A DNA stretch of 64,000 bases from Meghimatium bilineatum (lineage: Eukaryota; Mollusca; Gastropoda; Stylommatophora; Philomycidae), in NCBI GenBank assembly GCA_034231615.1, contig CM067315.1, forward strand, positions 10,625,915-10,689,914, read 5' to 3'. The translations under genes and the position numbers were made by a program. Positions 51,037 through 62,286 of the stretch are shown in pieces. The number at the start of each line of letters is the position of its first letter. The stretch's first letter is position 1. Under the pieces are notes generated by a model. It did not search any database. It saw only the letters and a list, made by a program, of their open reading frames with translations, and had not been told where the DNA came from.

Positions 51037-51297
51037 CTATGTTCATTCTCAAACTCCTGCAGATTAGTAGGATATAGTCTAGAGATCAGAATATGTTGTG
51101 TCATGGTTTACAGCTTGACTGTGGCATCTGCAGCTTTCAGCCTGACATATCCAACTTCAGCATGGATCTGGTTCACTGATCCTTTATGGGATGGGGGAGC
51201 CAACTTCACCTCCAAAAAACCCCTTAGGTTGTCTCTTATGACATGCATATCAGGTAAACGTGTCACTATTCTTTGCTCACTTTTCAGGACCTGGTAA
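51037..51297 (-). mobile_element. SINE family A, near full length
   Basis: TATGTTCATTCTCAAACTCC, GCAGATTAGTAGGATATAG, CTGACATATCCAACTTCAGC, ATGGGATGGGGGAGCC, CTTTGCTCACTTTTCAGGAC. Moderately diverged. Confidence 0.8.
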
Positions 51298-51424
51298 CAC
51301 ACAAGGCGTAGTGGGAGTCTATTCTGGTAATATGCTTGGTAATAAGATTGCACATAATCTGCAGGGTAATAGATCCAAATAAAACTGAAGAACCATCTCC
51401 AATTTTGCTGTACAGCAATCATCA

Positions 51425-51640
51425 ACTATAATAATAATAAGACCCAAAACCCGACAGAGTCGTATGGGTGTCACAGGAGACATCAAAACACAAAAACTCT
51501 CCAGACATATCTATTCTCAGCCATTAGAAGTGTAGAAAAATTAAACCTCATCCATTCCTTGATGCTATCAATCCAGGATTTTCTGTCTTCCTCTCCTTCC
51601 ATTCTCGACTGTTCCCAGCTAAATCATTTTCGAAAGTGAG
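51425..51640 (-). mobile_element. LINE 3' fragment with ATA tail
   Basis: Minus strand reads EGEEDRKSWIDSIKEWMRF, LLMAENRYVWR and ends in (AAT)n (51426-51440). The SWIDSIKEW block and tail fit an L2/CR1-like LINE end. Related fragment at 45588-45850; a smaller one is at 52165-52262. Confidence 0.6.
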
Positions 51641-51920
51641 TGGCGTCTCATTAAATCATGTCTAAACAAAATAAGTTTACACCGTTTCACCACTTTCAAA
51701 AATGGTTCTTGATAACCTGCAAGTTTGTTTATTTACTGCAGGACAAAAATATTTGTTTTGTGTTCTATATAGCTGATTCTTAACAAACATCTGAAGGACT
51801 TGTTTTCAAAAGCCTGAACCTTCTTTCCGTGTCCTGACAAGTGTCCAACTTTCAGATCATCAACTACCCGGTATATAGAACAACAAATCCAATCTACTAC
51901 AATAATTATTTACTCTGTTA

Positions 51921-52057
51921 CAGTGGAGTCTCGTGATAACAACTTGGTCCGGACGAACAAAATATATATGTAATAACAGAAATTAGCTGTATGCTGTTAT
52001 AACAGAAATTAGCTGTATGCTGTTATAACATAAATTAGCTGTAGAGGGATTCCACTG
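51921..52057. mobile_element. Pogo-like MITE (family D) with internal tandem repeat
   Basis: Starts CAGTGGAGTCTCGTGATAAC, ends GGATTCCACTG, TA on both sides (51919-51920, 52058-52059). Most of the usual interior is replaced by three tandem units of TAACAGAAATTAGCTGTATG (about 31 bp). Confidence 0.85.
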
Positions 52058-52559
52058 TAATGTGTATGGCTATATATAATTGTACAGTAGTAGCATATCC
52101 CAGAATGCTGTGGAGCTAATGTGGAAGCTGTGTCAACACATGAAGATCTCCATTTTCTCATGTCATCTGCACTGTGGACAAGTGTGTAATATTTAAATCC
52201 TGTTCATTTCTCAATGTTGTAAATCCATGACTTTCTGTTTCCCCACTTCTTCCATATAAAACCATATTAGACAAATAATATGCTTTATGGTTAGTCATTA
52301 TGAATAATAAAAAACTGGCCAACAAAATTTGCGAAGCCAAGGATTATGAGGAATCCATTAAATCCAAGCTTAACAACGGACAAGTTACTGTTGTGATAAC
52401 ACATGACCAGGTACACCATGCACGGGAGAAGAATTCCATAGGAAAATCCACAGAAAGCTCCAACAAAACTGAGGAAAAAAAAACAAGAGGTTGCAAATAC
52501 AATGCTTACTTAGCACTAGCTATATTTCTCCCACTAAAAGTAAAGTAACCCATAGCATT

Positions 52560-52795
52560 TATTAATGCCGTAGGGGTGTGAGATGTTAGCGATCTCACAT
52601 TTCACAGGCTCTGCAAATGAGGGCGGTAGCCATCTCCTCTCCCTTGCAGTCTTTACTTCCCGGATTAATCCGGTACCCATTTAAGGCTGGGAGCCGTTGC
52701 GATCTGAAAACATTTCCGCTTCAACTGGGGAATGAACCCAGGACCACTCATATGCGAAGCCAGTGCGCTAACCACTGCGCTAACGCGGCTCCCCA
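52560..52795 (-). mobile_element. tRNA-derived SINE
   Basis: On the minus strand the head (52793 downward) reads GCCGCGTTAGCGCAGTGG, TTAGCGCACTGGCTTCGC, then CTGGGTTCATTCCCCAG. A box and B box are at tRNA spacing, and the T arm folds. The body continues GTTGAAGCGGAAATG, CAGATCGCAACGGC, CCGGATTAATCCGGGAAG to about 52560. The anticodon arm does not pair well, so this is a SINE rather than a functional tRNA. Confidence 0.8.
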
Positions 52796-52836
52796 TTTTC
52801 TCCCAATAACAACATTTATATTTAATTCTTCTAGAG

Positions 52837-53003
52837 CAGTGCTTCTCAAAGTGATGGAAAAGTGTTCGTCTGCAAGCCATCATTACAAGTCTATATATAC
52901 ATCATATAAGATCCTTTGACCATCAACACTAATACCAGTCCCTAGCAGGTTGGATTGGGAAGCAAATTGCCAGCCCGTAACAAAAACAGTTTGAGAAACA
53001 CTG
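52837..53003. mobile_element. hAT MITE (167 bp)
   Basis: Ends CAGTGCTTCTCAAAG and GTTTGAGAAACACTG, the hAT form. Target duplication TTCTAGAG (52829-52836) / TTCCAGAG (53004-53011), 7 of 8 identical. Confidence 0.88.
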
Positions 53004-53339
53004 TTCCAGAGTAGGCCTTATACTGTTGTATATTTTTAACCCAGTACTTGTTCCATATTTCAACTATATGGAATATTTTATTATGGACTTTTAATTTTCA
53101 AATCTAAGATCAGCTAATCATCATCAGTTTATAATTCCTTTTTGCTCATCGCAGCAACAAATATATGTAAAACTTTATCATTGATCAATATCCGAAATGT
53201 GCCCTGTGATTCACATCTTGAAATTCTTGATTCACTGTTCTCAAAGTACCCCAGCTCTAAATCATGCTCTGGTCTTGTATCTAGTGCTAGAAGATAACGA
53301 AAACTAAGAGCACTGTTTCATGGTGCATAACAGATGGTT

Positions 53340-53450
53340 TCTTCTTCAGTGTTCATTCTCAAACTCCTGTTGGTTCTCTCTTGTAGCAGGACAATGGTCC
53401 TACTAGATTACCAGCAGGATATAGTCCAGAGAATGGAAATGCAATATGTC
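53340..53450 (-). mobile_element. SINE family B, partial
   Basis: TTCTTCTTCAGTGTTCATTC, CTCCTGTTGGTTCTCTCTTG, GGTCCTACTAGATTACCAGC, GAGAATGGAAATGC. Head lost. Confidence 0.75.
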
Positions 53451-53603
53451 AAAGGCAGTAGATAGTTTCAAAGATGTGAAAACACCTCGCCAATGATTCG
53501 AGGGTTGATTCTTGGCTGTGCATACTTAGATGTAATGAAAGATGTAATCAAAGTTCAGGAAATTCTGTTGCAATAACCTTAGAAGATATTAAATTTGTTT
53601 CTT

Positions 53604-53876
53604 CGCCCGTGTGTTGCTAGGCCTGAAAGGGGAACAGAAAATAAGCGATACTGTTGCCTGCCAGGCATGTCATAAGAGGCGACTAAGGAGAGGTTTGGGG
53701 GATGGAGTTGGTTGTCCCATTCCATTGAGGGTCGGAGTGACAGAATATCATGCTGAAGTTGGATGTGTCAGGCTGAAAGGCACAGATATCACAGCTTAGT
53801 TGTAAACCATGACACAACACATTCCATTCTCTGGACTACATCCTGTAAGCTTGCAGGAGTTTGAGAATGAACACAA
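53604..53876 (+). mobile_element. SINE family A, full length
   Basis: Head CGCCCGTGTGTTGCTAGGCC, CATGTCATAAGAGGCGACTA, GGGATGGAGTTGG..., tail GAATGAACACAAAATAA. A short flanking match GTTTCTT (53597-53603 and about 53880-53886) may be the target duplication. Confidence 0.85.
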
Positions 53877-53894
53877 AATAAGTTTCTTAAATTG

Positions 53895-54125
53895 TCATCA
53901 TCAAGTGGCGTGTCGAATGGTGTTGGCGATCATATCTCTCCATGTACATCAATCTCCCATATATGTCATCATCTCTGTTGGTGTCATCCATTGAAGCCAT
54001 TTAGTCAAACTGTCCACTATCTTTTCTCATGGTCTTCCCCTTGATCTTTTCTCTTCTATCTTTCCTGTTGTCACTATATTCTCAATGCCTCTTCTTCTCA
54101 TTATGTGCCCAATAATGTTGACTGT
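53895..54125 (-). mobile_element. L1-like LINE 3' fragment
   Basis: Minus strand reads IMRRRGIENIVTTGKIEEKRSRGRPREKIVDSLTKWLQWMT, the GRPR-type C terminus of a LINE. The hAT MITE at 54157 lies just beyond. Confidence 0.65.
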
Positions 54126-54156
54126 CTTTTTCTATCTATTCACTATCTATCTATTC

Positions 54157-54328
54157 CAGGGGCGGGCAAACTACGGCCCGCCATTGGATATTTTGCGGCA
54201 TTTTTTTAAAAACGGACGATCGTCAAAAATGATTTTTTCCCCCATTAATATTACACAGAAATCCATTGGAATTTTAATTCTACTTTCTTATATATATGTA
54301 CAATATTTTTTCCCAATTTGACATCATT

Positions 54329-54363
<35 letters not shown>

Positions 54364-54450
54364 CCAAATATACATAATAATATATGCAGCCCTCCAATAG
54401 CTTTACAATTTTCTGTGCAGCCCTCTGCACAAATAGTTTGCCCACCCCTG
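54157..54450. mobile_element. hAT MITE (294 bp) with perfect 8-bp target duplication
   Basis: Ends CAGGGGCGGGCAAACT and AGTTTGCCCACCCCTG. Target duplication ATCTATTC at 54149-54156 and 54451-54458. Contains a TA microsatellite (54333-54361). Confidence 0.95.
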
Positions 54451-54489
54451 ATCTATTCGCTAAACCTCGTGTGTGCTGAGTATATTGTG

Positions 54490-55590
54490 GAGTTTGTTGC
54501 CTCTTTTATTTTGATGGTCCATCATTTTCATGGTTGACCTCTAGGTCTACCTTCACTGTTTCTGTGTAGCATAGCTTGCTGTGGTATGCTGTCTGATGGT
54601 AGTCTGCTGATGTGTGCAAACCATTTTATCTGTTGTCTCTTAATACATTCCAAGATTGGAGTGGTACCGGTTCTTTGTTTACTCACTGCTACCGATATTC
54701 CTAGGATTATCAACAAGCATGCATCATTCTGTGCAAGCATGTCATTTCAGCTGTCACAAGTTTACATTTATCATGTGATGTCGTTGTCCATGTTTGACAT
54801 TGGTAACACAGCGTTGGTATAATAATTGAATAATTGTTTTGAATCGTGTTATTTTGGTGTTTAAATCTACATTTTTGTTTCTGAAGATTGGTGTCATTTG
54901 TCCTAGGGTTGGTATGCTTTACTACATCTATTGTGTATTTCTTTGCTGCTCCTGCTGTCTGTTGTTATATTACTTCCTAGGTATGTGAATTCTGTCACTT
55001 GTTTAAGTCTGTTGTTTCCAATATATATGTTGGTGTTTCTTTCTGTTCTTCCTATCTTCATTACTTCGGTCTTCTCTATATTTATCTTCATGTTAAAGGT
55101 TTGGCATATTTGGTGTAATCTTTCTATTTGTCTTTGTAGTTGCTCTTCTGATGATTCTACTAGTACATGGTCATCTGCAAATAGAAATTCGTTTAAGCTA
55201 TCCTTCAGATTGTTATCTTCCATTGTCTTTGCCACTTTGCAAATGTTATTAGTTCTATAGGTATGCAGTCTATTCCTGGTGCTTGTTATTTGGTGCATGT
55301 TTAACCGTGTAAACAATTTTGGATTTCAGGATGTATGGTTCTAGGTCTTCTTCTATTGTTTTTATTGTCTTTTTCTTATATTATCAATAATGCATCTTTT
55401 CACATCCATTCTTCTAAGATATTCTTCATTAGTAATCTTTGTGTCCAAGGAGTGCATAACATTCTTAAATTGTGATTATTTATAATTGTTCTGTGTATAT
55501 ATATTCAACATTTTAAAAATAATTTTCTATTCTCAATAAATGGAAACATACCTGATGATGTGTCCAACTGATGGAAAGAACACGGCAAAA
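54490..55590 (-). mobile_element. L1/RTE-like LINE, decayed
   Basis: Minus strand: NEEYLRRMDVKR-type sequence near 55390-55450. The RT palm and thumb are at 54903-55316 (LNEFLFADDHVLVESSEEQLQRQIERL, MKINIEKTEVMKIG, RLKQVTEFTYLGSNITTDSRSSKEIHNRC; FADD intact). Then VSKQRTGTTPILECIKRQQIKWFAHISRLP (54528-54740). The order of the 55299-55590 part relative to the RT is unusual for one element, and that part is repeated at 57560-57855, so two insertions may be joined. Confidence 0.75.
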
Positions 55591-55934
55591 ACAAGACACA
55601 AGCTCACAAGTACCACATTCAATACCAGCACATGCATGACACTGTGAACAGTTAATACAATATGAAATTGATGAATAATCACAAGTTGATGTAAATAGTT
55701 TTATATTACAGTGGAATATGCACAATTCAACAAGAAATTTATTTTAACTGCATAAGTTTTGATAAGGAATATATATATATATATATAGGAAATAAAGAGG
55801 AGCCATAAAAAGGGATAACCAGATGGTAACTTTTCAACACATTTAAACAAGGGTTAAAAAGGTTGTGTGATGTCATCCGGTGTGTTAAATTTATATAGTC
55901 AAATAAGGAGATCCATGTCCATGAAAGCTGTGTC

Positions 55935-56600
55935 AAATATCAGTTGGAGGGTATAATATAAACAACCTATGATAAACTGATGACACAGTTGCGATAGTTA
56001 AAAATGAAACACATTTCCAAGAGATGATAAATATTACAAAAGAAATTAAAAACAAACGGCTTAGTTTAGGGTTACATAGCAGAAAAACTGAAGTAATGGT
56101 AATAACAAATAATAATGTCCTTCATTGCAACATCAAAGTAGATGGGACACATCTGAAGCAAGTCAGCATATTCAAATATTTGGGTACATTACTAACATCA
56201 GACGGAAGATGTATTAAAGAAGTTAAATGTAGAATTGACCAGACGGAGGCATTTCACAAAATGAAGGACATCTTATGTAATGTATCTGTGTCAATTGGCG
56301 TGAGAGAGATCTTGAAAGTACAAATTATAATGTATCGATGTGATTCTTGGACAATACAAAAAAAACAATACAAAATTATGTAGATGCAGTAGATGTGGTT
56401 TTATATTTGAATGTTAAGAACACAATAGACAGATAAAATGCGTAAAGAAGATATCTTGAAGAAGCTAACTTTAAAAAAAAAAGAGCTGCTGACTCACATC
56501 AGAAGACAGTCTACATTTTTGGGATTCATCATTGGAAGAAGAAAGACGGCACATCACAGTCAAATTGAAAAGCAAGAGGAGTAGAGGAATACCATGACAG
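55935..56600 (+). mobile_element. L1-like LINE RT C-terminal part
   Basis: GGYNINNL, then a decayed YTDDTVAIV, KRLSLGLHSRKTEVMVITNNN, THLKQVSIFKYLGTLLTSDGRCIKEVKCRI, a Y-C-SWTIQKK block. Same family as 42880-44740. Stops between blocks. Confidence 0.75.
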
Positions 56601-57165
56601 AAGATACTGGACAGCTTGGCATTCTGGCATGGGAGAACATCATCATCAAAAATTATCAACAACACATGAAACAAAAGGCAGTGGACAGACATGATAACCA
56701 ATTCCAAAAGACACGGAATATAAGAAGAAAAGTTTCTCTATCATTTTGCAGACCAAATTCGATGGTAGTAGAATTTCTGTTATATATCAAGACCAGCCCT
56801 GACCATCATCTAAATCATTACATACTTCAGTAATATGACAACCATAACGATAGTATTACTAAGAATAGCTCATCTGGAATAGTGCATCATTTTAAAATGT
56901 CTGCACCTATGAAATACAGACTCTCAACATGAGATATGAGTGAATTATTTTATAAATTTAAATTTCTTCAGGTGAGTTTTTCCAATACATTAAAAATAAT
57001 GTAAATCCATGTCCAGCATTATAGTAAATACGATGGTAAAATACAGAAGATGAACTGACATTCCAACTTTTTAAAATAGTATTCACATAAAGAAATAATG
57101 AATGTTATATTTATGCTAACACTGCTTATCTGCTCCTCGATATATTTATTTCTAGTCTCTGTATT
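56601..57165. other. No gene seen
   Basis: AT-rich. A segment AATGTTATATTTATGCTAAC near 57100 recurs near 57508, part of local duplication. Confidence 0.35.
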
Positions 57166-57262
57166 ATACAGATTCCGCTAGTGACAACATGTCAATTATA
57201 CAGATTCCGCTAGTGACAACATGTCAATTATACAGATTCCGCTAGTGACAATATGTCAATTC
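57166..57262. repeat. 32-bp tandem repeat, three copies
   Basis: TTATACAGATTCCGCTAGTG, ACAACATGTCAA repeated three times with one substitution (ACAATATG) in the last. Confidence 0.95.
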
Positions 57263-57559
57263 ATCTACAAATGGGTTTTCCAAATGACATCTACCGAATG
57301 GTGTGCTTGAGAATTGCAGATGAACAAGTCTACAGTAGTCAAATGGAACACATTTATGCGTGAAGTTTGTGTATACAGCAGTCATGAAGGCACATAGGAG
57401 GAGAAAGAATGATCGTGGAGGTTAGGTGTAACATAACACTCCCCCTTCCAAAATCTATACATCTCTCCTCCATGAAAATGTCTACAGGGCATGCACAAAG
57501 GGAAATAATAAATGTAATATTTATGCCAACAATGTTTATCTGCCCCTATTTAATTCCAT

Positions 57560-57855
57560 GTTTAACCGTGCATGTTTAACTGTGTCTTCAATTTTGGATT
57601 TCAGGATGTATGGTTCTAGTTCTTCTTCTATTGTTTTTATTGTATTTTTCTTATATTATCAATAATGCATCTTTTCACATCCATTCTGCTAAGATATTCT
57701 TCATTAGTAATCTTTACTGTCCAAGTGCATAACATTCTTAAATTGTGATTATTTATAATTGTTCTGTATATATATTTAACATTTTTTTAAATTTTCTATT
57801 CTCAATAAATGGAAACATACCTGATAATGTGTCCAACTGATGGACAGAACACGGT
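57560..57855 (-). repeat. Direct duplicate of 55299-55590
   Basis: TTTGGATTTCAGGATGTATGG through GGAAACATACCTGATAATG, GTCCAACTGATGG is almost the same as 55299-55590, about 2.2 kb away, in the same orientation. It is probably a LINE 3' piece (minus strand). Confidence 0.85.
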
Positions 57856-57889
57856 AGAACACTGTCTAGAATTTAGATCTAATCTCATA

Positions 57890-58935
57890 ATAAACTTTGT
57901 TGATTTTCAAAAAACCTTCGACAGCATCCATCGACGTGGGAAATTTTAACCAAAATAAATATATAAATGTGATAAAATCATTCTATACCAACTCAAAATT
58001 CTGTGTTAGAACAGAAAAAGGCAATTCAGAATGGTTCCCTGTGATTACTGGTGTTAAACAAAGCTGCCCTATGTTCCATTACTATTCAATATCGCAATTG
58101 ACTGGGCTTTGAGAAAAAGCACATCCAACACAAATTTAGGAATCAAATGGATAAATAAAACAACATTAGAAGACCTGGATTTTGCCTATGATCTTGCACT
58201 ATTGAGTGAAAACCATCAAGATGCACAAACAAAAACTGATAGATTAAAACTCATCGCAGGACAAATAGGACTCCAAATCAATTCATCAAAAACAAAAATT
58301 ATGGACTTCACCAATTCACCTAACGTAATTACTTTAAATGGACAACAACTTGAAAAAGTACAGAAATTCTCATATCTAGGAAGCAAATTAACACTCGACG
58401 GTGATGTCATGCCAGAAATTACAACTCGCAATGCCCTAGCATCAAGTGCATTTAACAGACTGTCTAATATCTGGAAGTCAAAGTCAATCAGCACACGCAC
58501 GAAAATGCGCTTATTTAATTCCTGCGTTATTCCGGTGCTATCATATGGATGTGAGAGCTGGAAAAGAAATTACTGAGTTTCGAGAACAAATGTCTTCGTA
58601 GGATAACTAACACCCATTGGAGTGAGTTCAAATCGAATGATAAAATCAGAGAAGAGACACATCAAAAGTTCATCACAGATGTTATCAGAAAACGCTGTTG
58701 GTCCTACATCGGGCATGTCCTACACGCAGACACCACCAATCTCTTGAATGAATACCTACAGGCAAAAGAGCAAGGGGTATACCAAAAGAAAAACTCAGAA
58801 GAACAATACTTAGAGAAAGTAAAACAACCAATATTCATACTATTCAAGAACTGCACAGAATAGCTTTGAACAGACAGAATTAGAGAGATCTGACCTCTGC
58901 TCTATGCGCTAACTTCAGCGCAAAAGGAAAATGAA
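57890..58935 (+). mobile_element. RTE-clade LINE, 5'-truncated, catalytic site mutated
   Basis: VDFQKTFDSIHRRG, VIKSFYTNSKFCVRTEKGNSEWFPVITGVKQSC (57897-58112), MRKSTSNTNLGIKWINKTTLEDLDFAYDLALLSENH. QIGLQINSSKTKIM, VQKFSYLGSKLTLDGD and YGCESWKRN follow (58109-58576), then a decayed end with HWSEFKSND and IGHVLH. The pattern is typical of RTE. FADD has become FAYD and a stop follows YGCESW, so it is dead. No endonuclease remains. Confidence 0.88.
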
Positions 58936-59218
58936 TGAAATGAATTTCATTCCGCAAATTATGTGGGCTCATCTTCTCGTATTGTACGAATACAATTTCA
59001 CTCTTAAAATAATTCTAGCTTTAAAATTAATTCAGAGAATGCAAACATTTATTAGGACACACAGATAATGTCAATGCCACGGGTTCGATAATATACATAT
59101 ATTTCAAAATGGCACTGTCAACATCTCAAAAAATTTTTAACACCCTAGGTAATGGGAGATAAGTATTCTCTGGATTGCTGGTCAGTGAAATTATAACAGC
59201 TTTCTTTGAATGCAGGTG

Positions 59219-59498
59219 GATCTCCCATGTGCCAGGGCCCGAAAGGGGAGCAAAGAATAGCAACACTGTTTACCTTCCATGCATGTCGTAAAAGGCGACT
59301 AAGGAGGTTATGGGATAGAGTTGGCTGTCCCATCCCATATAGGGTCAGTGACCCAAAGCCATTCTGAAGTCGGATGTGTCTGGCCGAAATGTGCAGATAT
59401 CGCAGCAATGCTGTAAACCATGACACAACGCATTCCGTTCTCCGGACTACATCCTGCTAATCTGCAGGAGTTTGAGAACGAACGCAGAAGTAGAAGAA
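59219..59498 (+). mobile_element. SINE family A (280 bp) with 11-bp target duplication
   Basis: Flanked by GAATGCAGGTG at 59208-59218 and 59499-59509. Very close to the family pattern (CATGTCGTAAAAGGCGACTA, GGTCAGTGACCCAAAGCC, CTAATCTGCAGGAG), tail AACGCAGAAGTAGAAGAA. Probably one of the youngest copies. Confidence 0.95.
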
Positions 59499-59582
59499 GA
59501 ATGCAGGTGAACAAATATCTTCAATAAATAGTTTCTGTAAGTTTATAATGCAATAACAGCTATTTGAGAGAAAACAAAATAC

Positions 59583-60007
59583 AAAGAATCTCTCTATAGC
59601 ACATTCTGTTATAACAAATTTCCCAATATAGCAAAACTTTTCAAAATCCCCAATTATATTTATTCTATATTGTTCGTATTGTATACAGTGAGTTTCTATT
59701 ATTACATATTTTACATATTTCCCTGCGCTATGGAGACGGGGCTTGATGAAATCTAGTCATCTATTTTGTTTTTTATTTTGTCGTTTTCTGTTGTTTGTCT
59801 CTTGAAAAAGGTTCAATTTGAGCCGATACGTGGAGAATTGTCCTGTTTAGTTTTATTGTATGTTTTTTTTATATATATTTTTTAAAATATATTTTTATTA
59901 ATAGGCAAGGTAAGTGTTTTAGTAACCTGTTTAATTCATTTTGCTTGACTATTATTACATACATATTGTGTTGGTCCAGACCAGGCTGTTATAACGGGAT
60001 TCCACTG
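59583..60007. mobile_element. Pogo-like MITE (family D), long copy
   Basis: Shares CAAAATCCCCAATTATAT, TTGGTCCAGACCAGGCTG and the end GGGATTCCACTG before TA (60008-60009). The left end is decayed. About 200 bp of extra sequence (59705-59950) is probably an insertion. Confidence 0.7.
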
Positions 60008-60099
60008 TACATTTAAAATTACTTTTAGTTGTTATTTTCTAACTGGTAGGAACAGTTTACATTAGCATAAATATTTGCATTGTAAAGTGAAGGTTTGAA

Positions 60100-60833
60100 C
60101 ATTTTTTAAGGCCAAGTGTTTTATACACAATAATCATGGGTTCAAGACCATTTTAAGACTACTATAGACTGATGCACTCTGAGTTGATACACTTTCCTAG
60201 ACAAGGTTCTCCTTTGTCAAATATGTCGGGGGTCTGGGATTTGACTGCCGCATATCTCATGCACTCGTTTCGTCCGTTTGTGATGGCCTTTCAATATATC
60301 GCCAGACATGGCCTGTGTTTTGACTCTCCGCCATCGCATTTATCACCCAACCACTTAAAGTTATCTTATGCTCATGTCTTCTTTCCACGATGTGTGGAGG
60401 TTTTGTGCGAGTACCACAACACCTCCCCGCATTACACGTGGGAAAGAAAGTGAAAAATGTGTTTGTTTCCAAGGCAAAATAAATGGGAAGACAAGAGAAG
60501 GAAGGGGCAGGATGGCGAAGGATCGTCCTACTGAGACCGACCTCTTTAAGACACATGGCGTGTCACCAGGAGCTCCAGCGCAGAGAACTGAGGAACACTG
60601 CACATAGGTACCCCCACATGACACATAAACTGAGACACCTACTCACCTTGGCCAGATAGATTTAAATATAAAATACATCAGTTGAGATCTGATCACATAT
60701 GTCAGAAGTGGGAGCACACAGGTCATCTGGAAGAATAATCCAACCCGAGCGATGAAGGCCATGATGTCCTTTGAAGGTATATTATTCAGGAAGTTCTAAG
60801 GAACCAAAATAAACATTTTAAAAAAGCGCTCTG
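60100..60833. other. Unassigned block
   Basis: The part 60170-60640 is less AT-rich and has open frames on both strands (for example 60172-60453, 93 residues). None has a recognisable domain. The decayed stretch around 60480-60640 might be a retroelement C terminus. Nothing is called. Confidence 0.35.
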
Positions 60834-60896
60834 AGTTATTTTCTAATCTTCACACAGTTATTTTCTTATCTTCATACAGTTATTTTCTTATCTTCA
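60834..60896. repeat. 22-bp repeat, left part
   Basis: Three units of CAGTTATTTTCTTATCTTCATA-like sequence. More units follow the LINE at 61791-61867, so the LINE seems to have landed in the array. Confidence 0.85.
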
Positions 60897-61785
60897 GACC
60901 CATGTGAAAGGAATACTAAGTGAGGATGAACAGAACAGTGGACAGTGAAGGACATTCATCCTCATTTCCTGGACGAGGAATATCCACAAGACATATGGGT
61001 CAGAGTACACACAAATGGGTCAGTACAGAATGCAGTGAGGAATGGAGGTGCAGGTGTATGTATAGAATATCCACACAAGCCTAGAGATACAATCAGAACA
61101 CCAACAGGGAAATTCTGCAATAATTATGATGCAGAAATCCAAGCAATTATGGTGGCAACTGAAAAACTGCTGAACTCCAACCTTGACCCACAGCCTGTGG
61201 TATTCCTGACAGATGCAAGGTCAGTGCTTCAAGCTCTCCAGTCTGGAAAACTAACAGACTTGAAAAAACTACTTAATGATCTGTCTTGTCAGTATATGGT
61301 AACCATGCAGTGGATACCTCTCACTGTGGAATACCAGGAAATGAAAAAGCTAACCAACTGGCTAAGGAAGGTGCTGCCGAAGACCAACCAGAAGTACCAA
61401 TCACCTACCATCAGAAAAAACAGATGATCAAGTCAATAAGAAAGCCACAAACACCAACACAAGATGACTATCACATTATGAATAGATCAGAACAAGTTGT
61501 AATTCTACACCTCAGAACAGGACACAACCAATTCCGCAGTCCACATGTACACAAAATTCAAGATTGGCAACACAGCCATGGGTACAGGCAGCACAGAGTG
61601 CCAGACATATACTTTAAGAGTGTTCTGAGTATGAAATGCTGAGGCAGACATATTGGCCAGAGGAAACAACACTGGAATCAAAGCTCTATGGGCTACTGTA
61701 TGAACTACAAAAGACAGTGAGTTTTATTCAGGAGACAGAATTATAGATATAGACATGTTTCAAGTGAACAAAAGAAGAAGAAGAA
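60897..61785 (+). mobile_element. LINE RNase H and 3' end inside a 22-bp array
   Basis: Frames read HPHFLDEEYPQDIWVRVHTNGSVQNAVRNGGAGVCIEYP, NNYDAEIQAIMVATEKLL and VVFLTDARSVLQALQSGKL (60945-61427). After a shift come IPGNEKANQLAKEGAAEDQPEV and EQVVILHLRTGHNQFR (61286-61642). The first catalytic Asp of TDGS is changed to Asn (HTNGS). The end CAAAAGAAGAAGAAG is a GAA tail. It is a jockey-like LINE, 5'-truncated. Confidence 0.85.
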
Positions 61786-61790
61786 TCTAT

Positions 61791-61867
61791 CTAGTTATTT
61801 TCTTATCTCAGTTATTTTCTTATCTTTATACAGTTATTTTCTTGTCTTCATACACAGTTATTTTCAG
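61791..61867. repeat. 22-bp repeat, right part
   Basis: Four units (AGTTATTTTCTTATCTCAG, AGTTATTTTCTTATCTTTATA, AGTTATTTTCTTGTCTTCATA and one partial). Confidence 0.85.
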
Positions 61868-62277
61868 AGTTCTACTCTACTGAAGATCAGGCAACCTACC
61901 TCTCCCAAGAGATTGAGGACACCTTCCAAGATAAGAAACTGGTACTAGCAGCATCGATAGACCTCGTGAAAGCATTTGACAAGGTTTGGAAAGAAGGACT
62001 CTTAAAGAAATTCTGAAATTGCAGGGTTAACTCAAGAATGTACAAATAGGTAAAAGAATATATGCATAATAGAAGAGCCAGCGTACAATTGAATGGTGCA
62101 AGAGCAAGTAAGTCCTACTGCGTCATGAAGTCTCCCAGGGTGGAGTCTTGTCACCCACACTTTTCTTGGTTTACATCAATGACCTAGTTGCCAAACTACC
62201 ACATGGGATCAAAGTGGTAATGTATGCTGGTGACCTGGTGCACGGAAGAACATGCAACAGTGGCCACTAAACAAATA
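61868..62277 (+). mobile_element. Jockey-like LINE RT fragment
   Basis: STEDQATYLSQEIEDTFQDKKLVLAASIDLVKAFDKVWKEGLLKK, then decayed NRRASVQLNGARASKSYCV, the SPTLFLVYINDLVAKLPHG block and a YADDL region changed to MYAGDLV. Frameshifts and stops break it. Same LINE type as 60897-61785, but a separate piece placed after the array. Confidence 0.8.
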
Positions 62278-62286
62278 CAAAGAGTA

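Noticed and set aside
52720..52795. Functional tRNA gene on the minus strand
   Set aside because: A and B boxes are good, but the anticodon arm does not pair, and the sequence continues into a SINE-like body.
59740..59850. Hammerhead ribozyme of a Penelope element
   Set aside because: TTGATGAA and CCGATACG only loosely resemble the CTGATGA and GAAA cores, and the stems do not form.
60172..60640. Small protein-coding gene in the less AT-rich block
   Set aside because: Frames overlap on both strands and show no domain; no splice signals tie them together.
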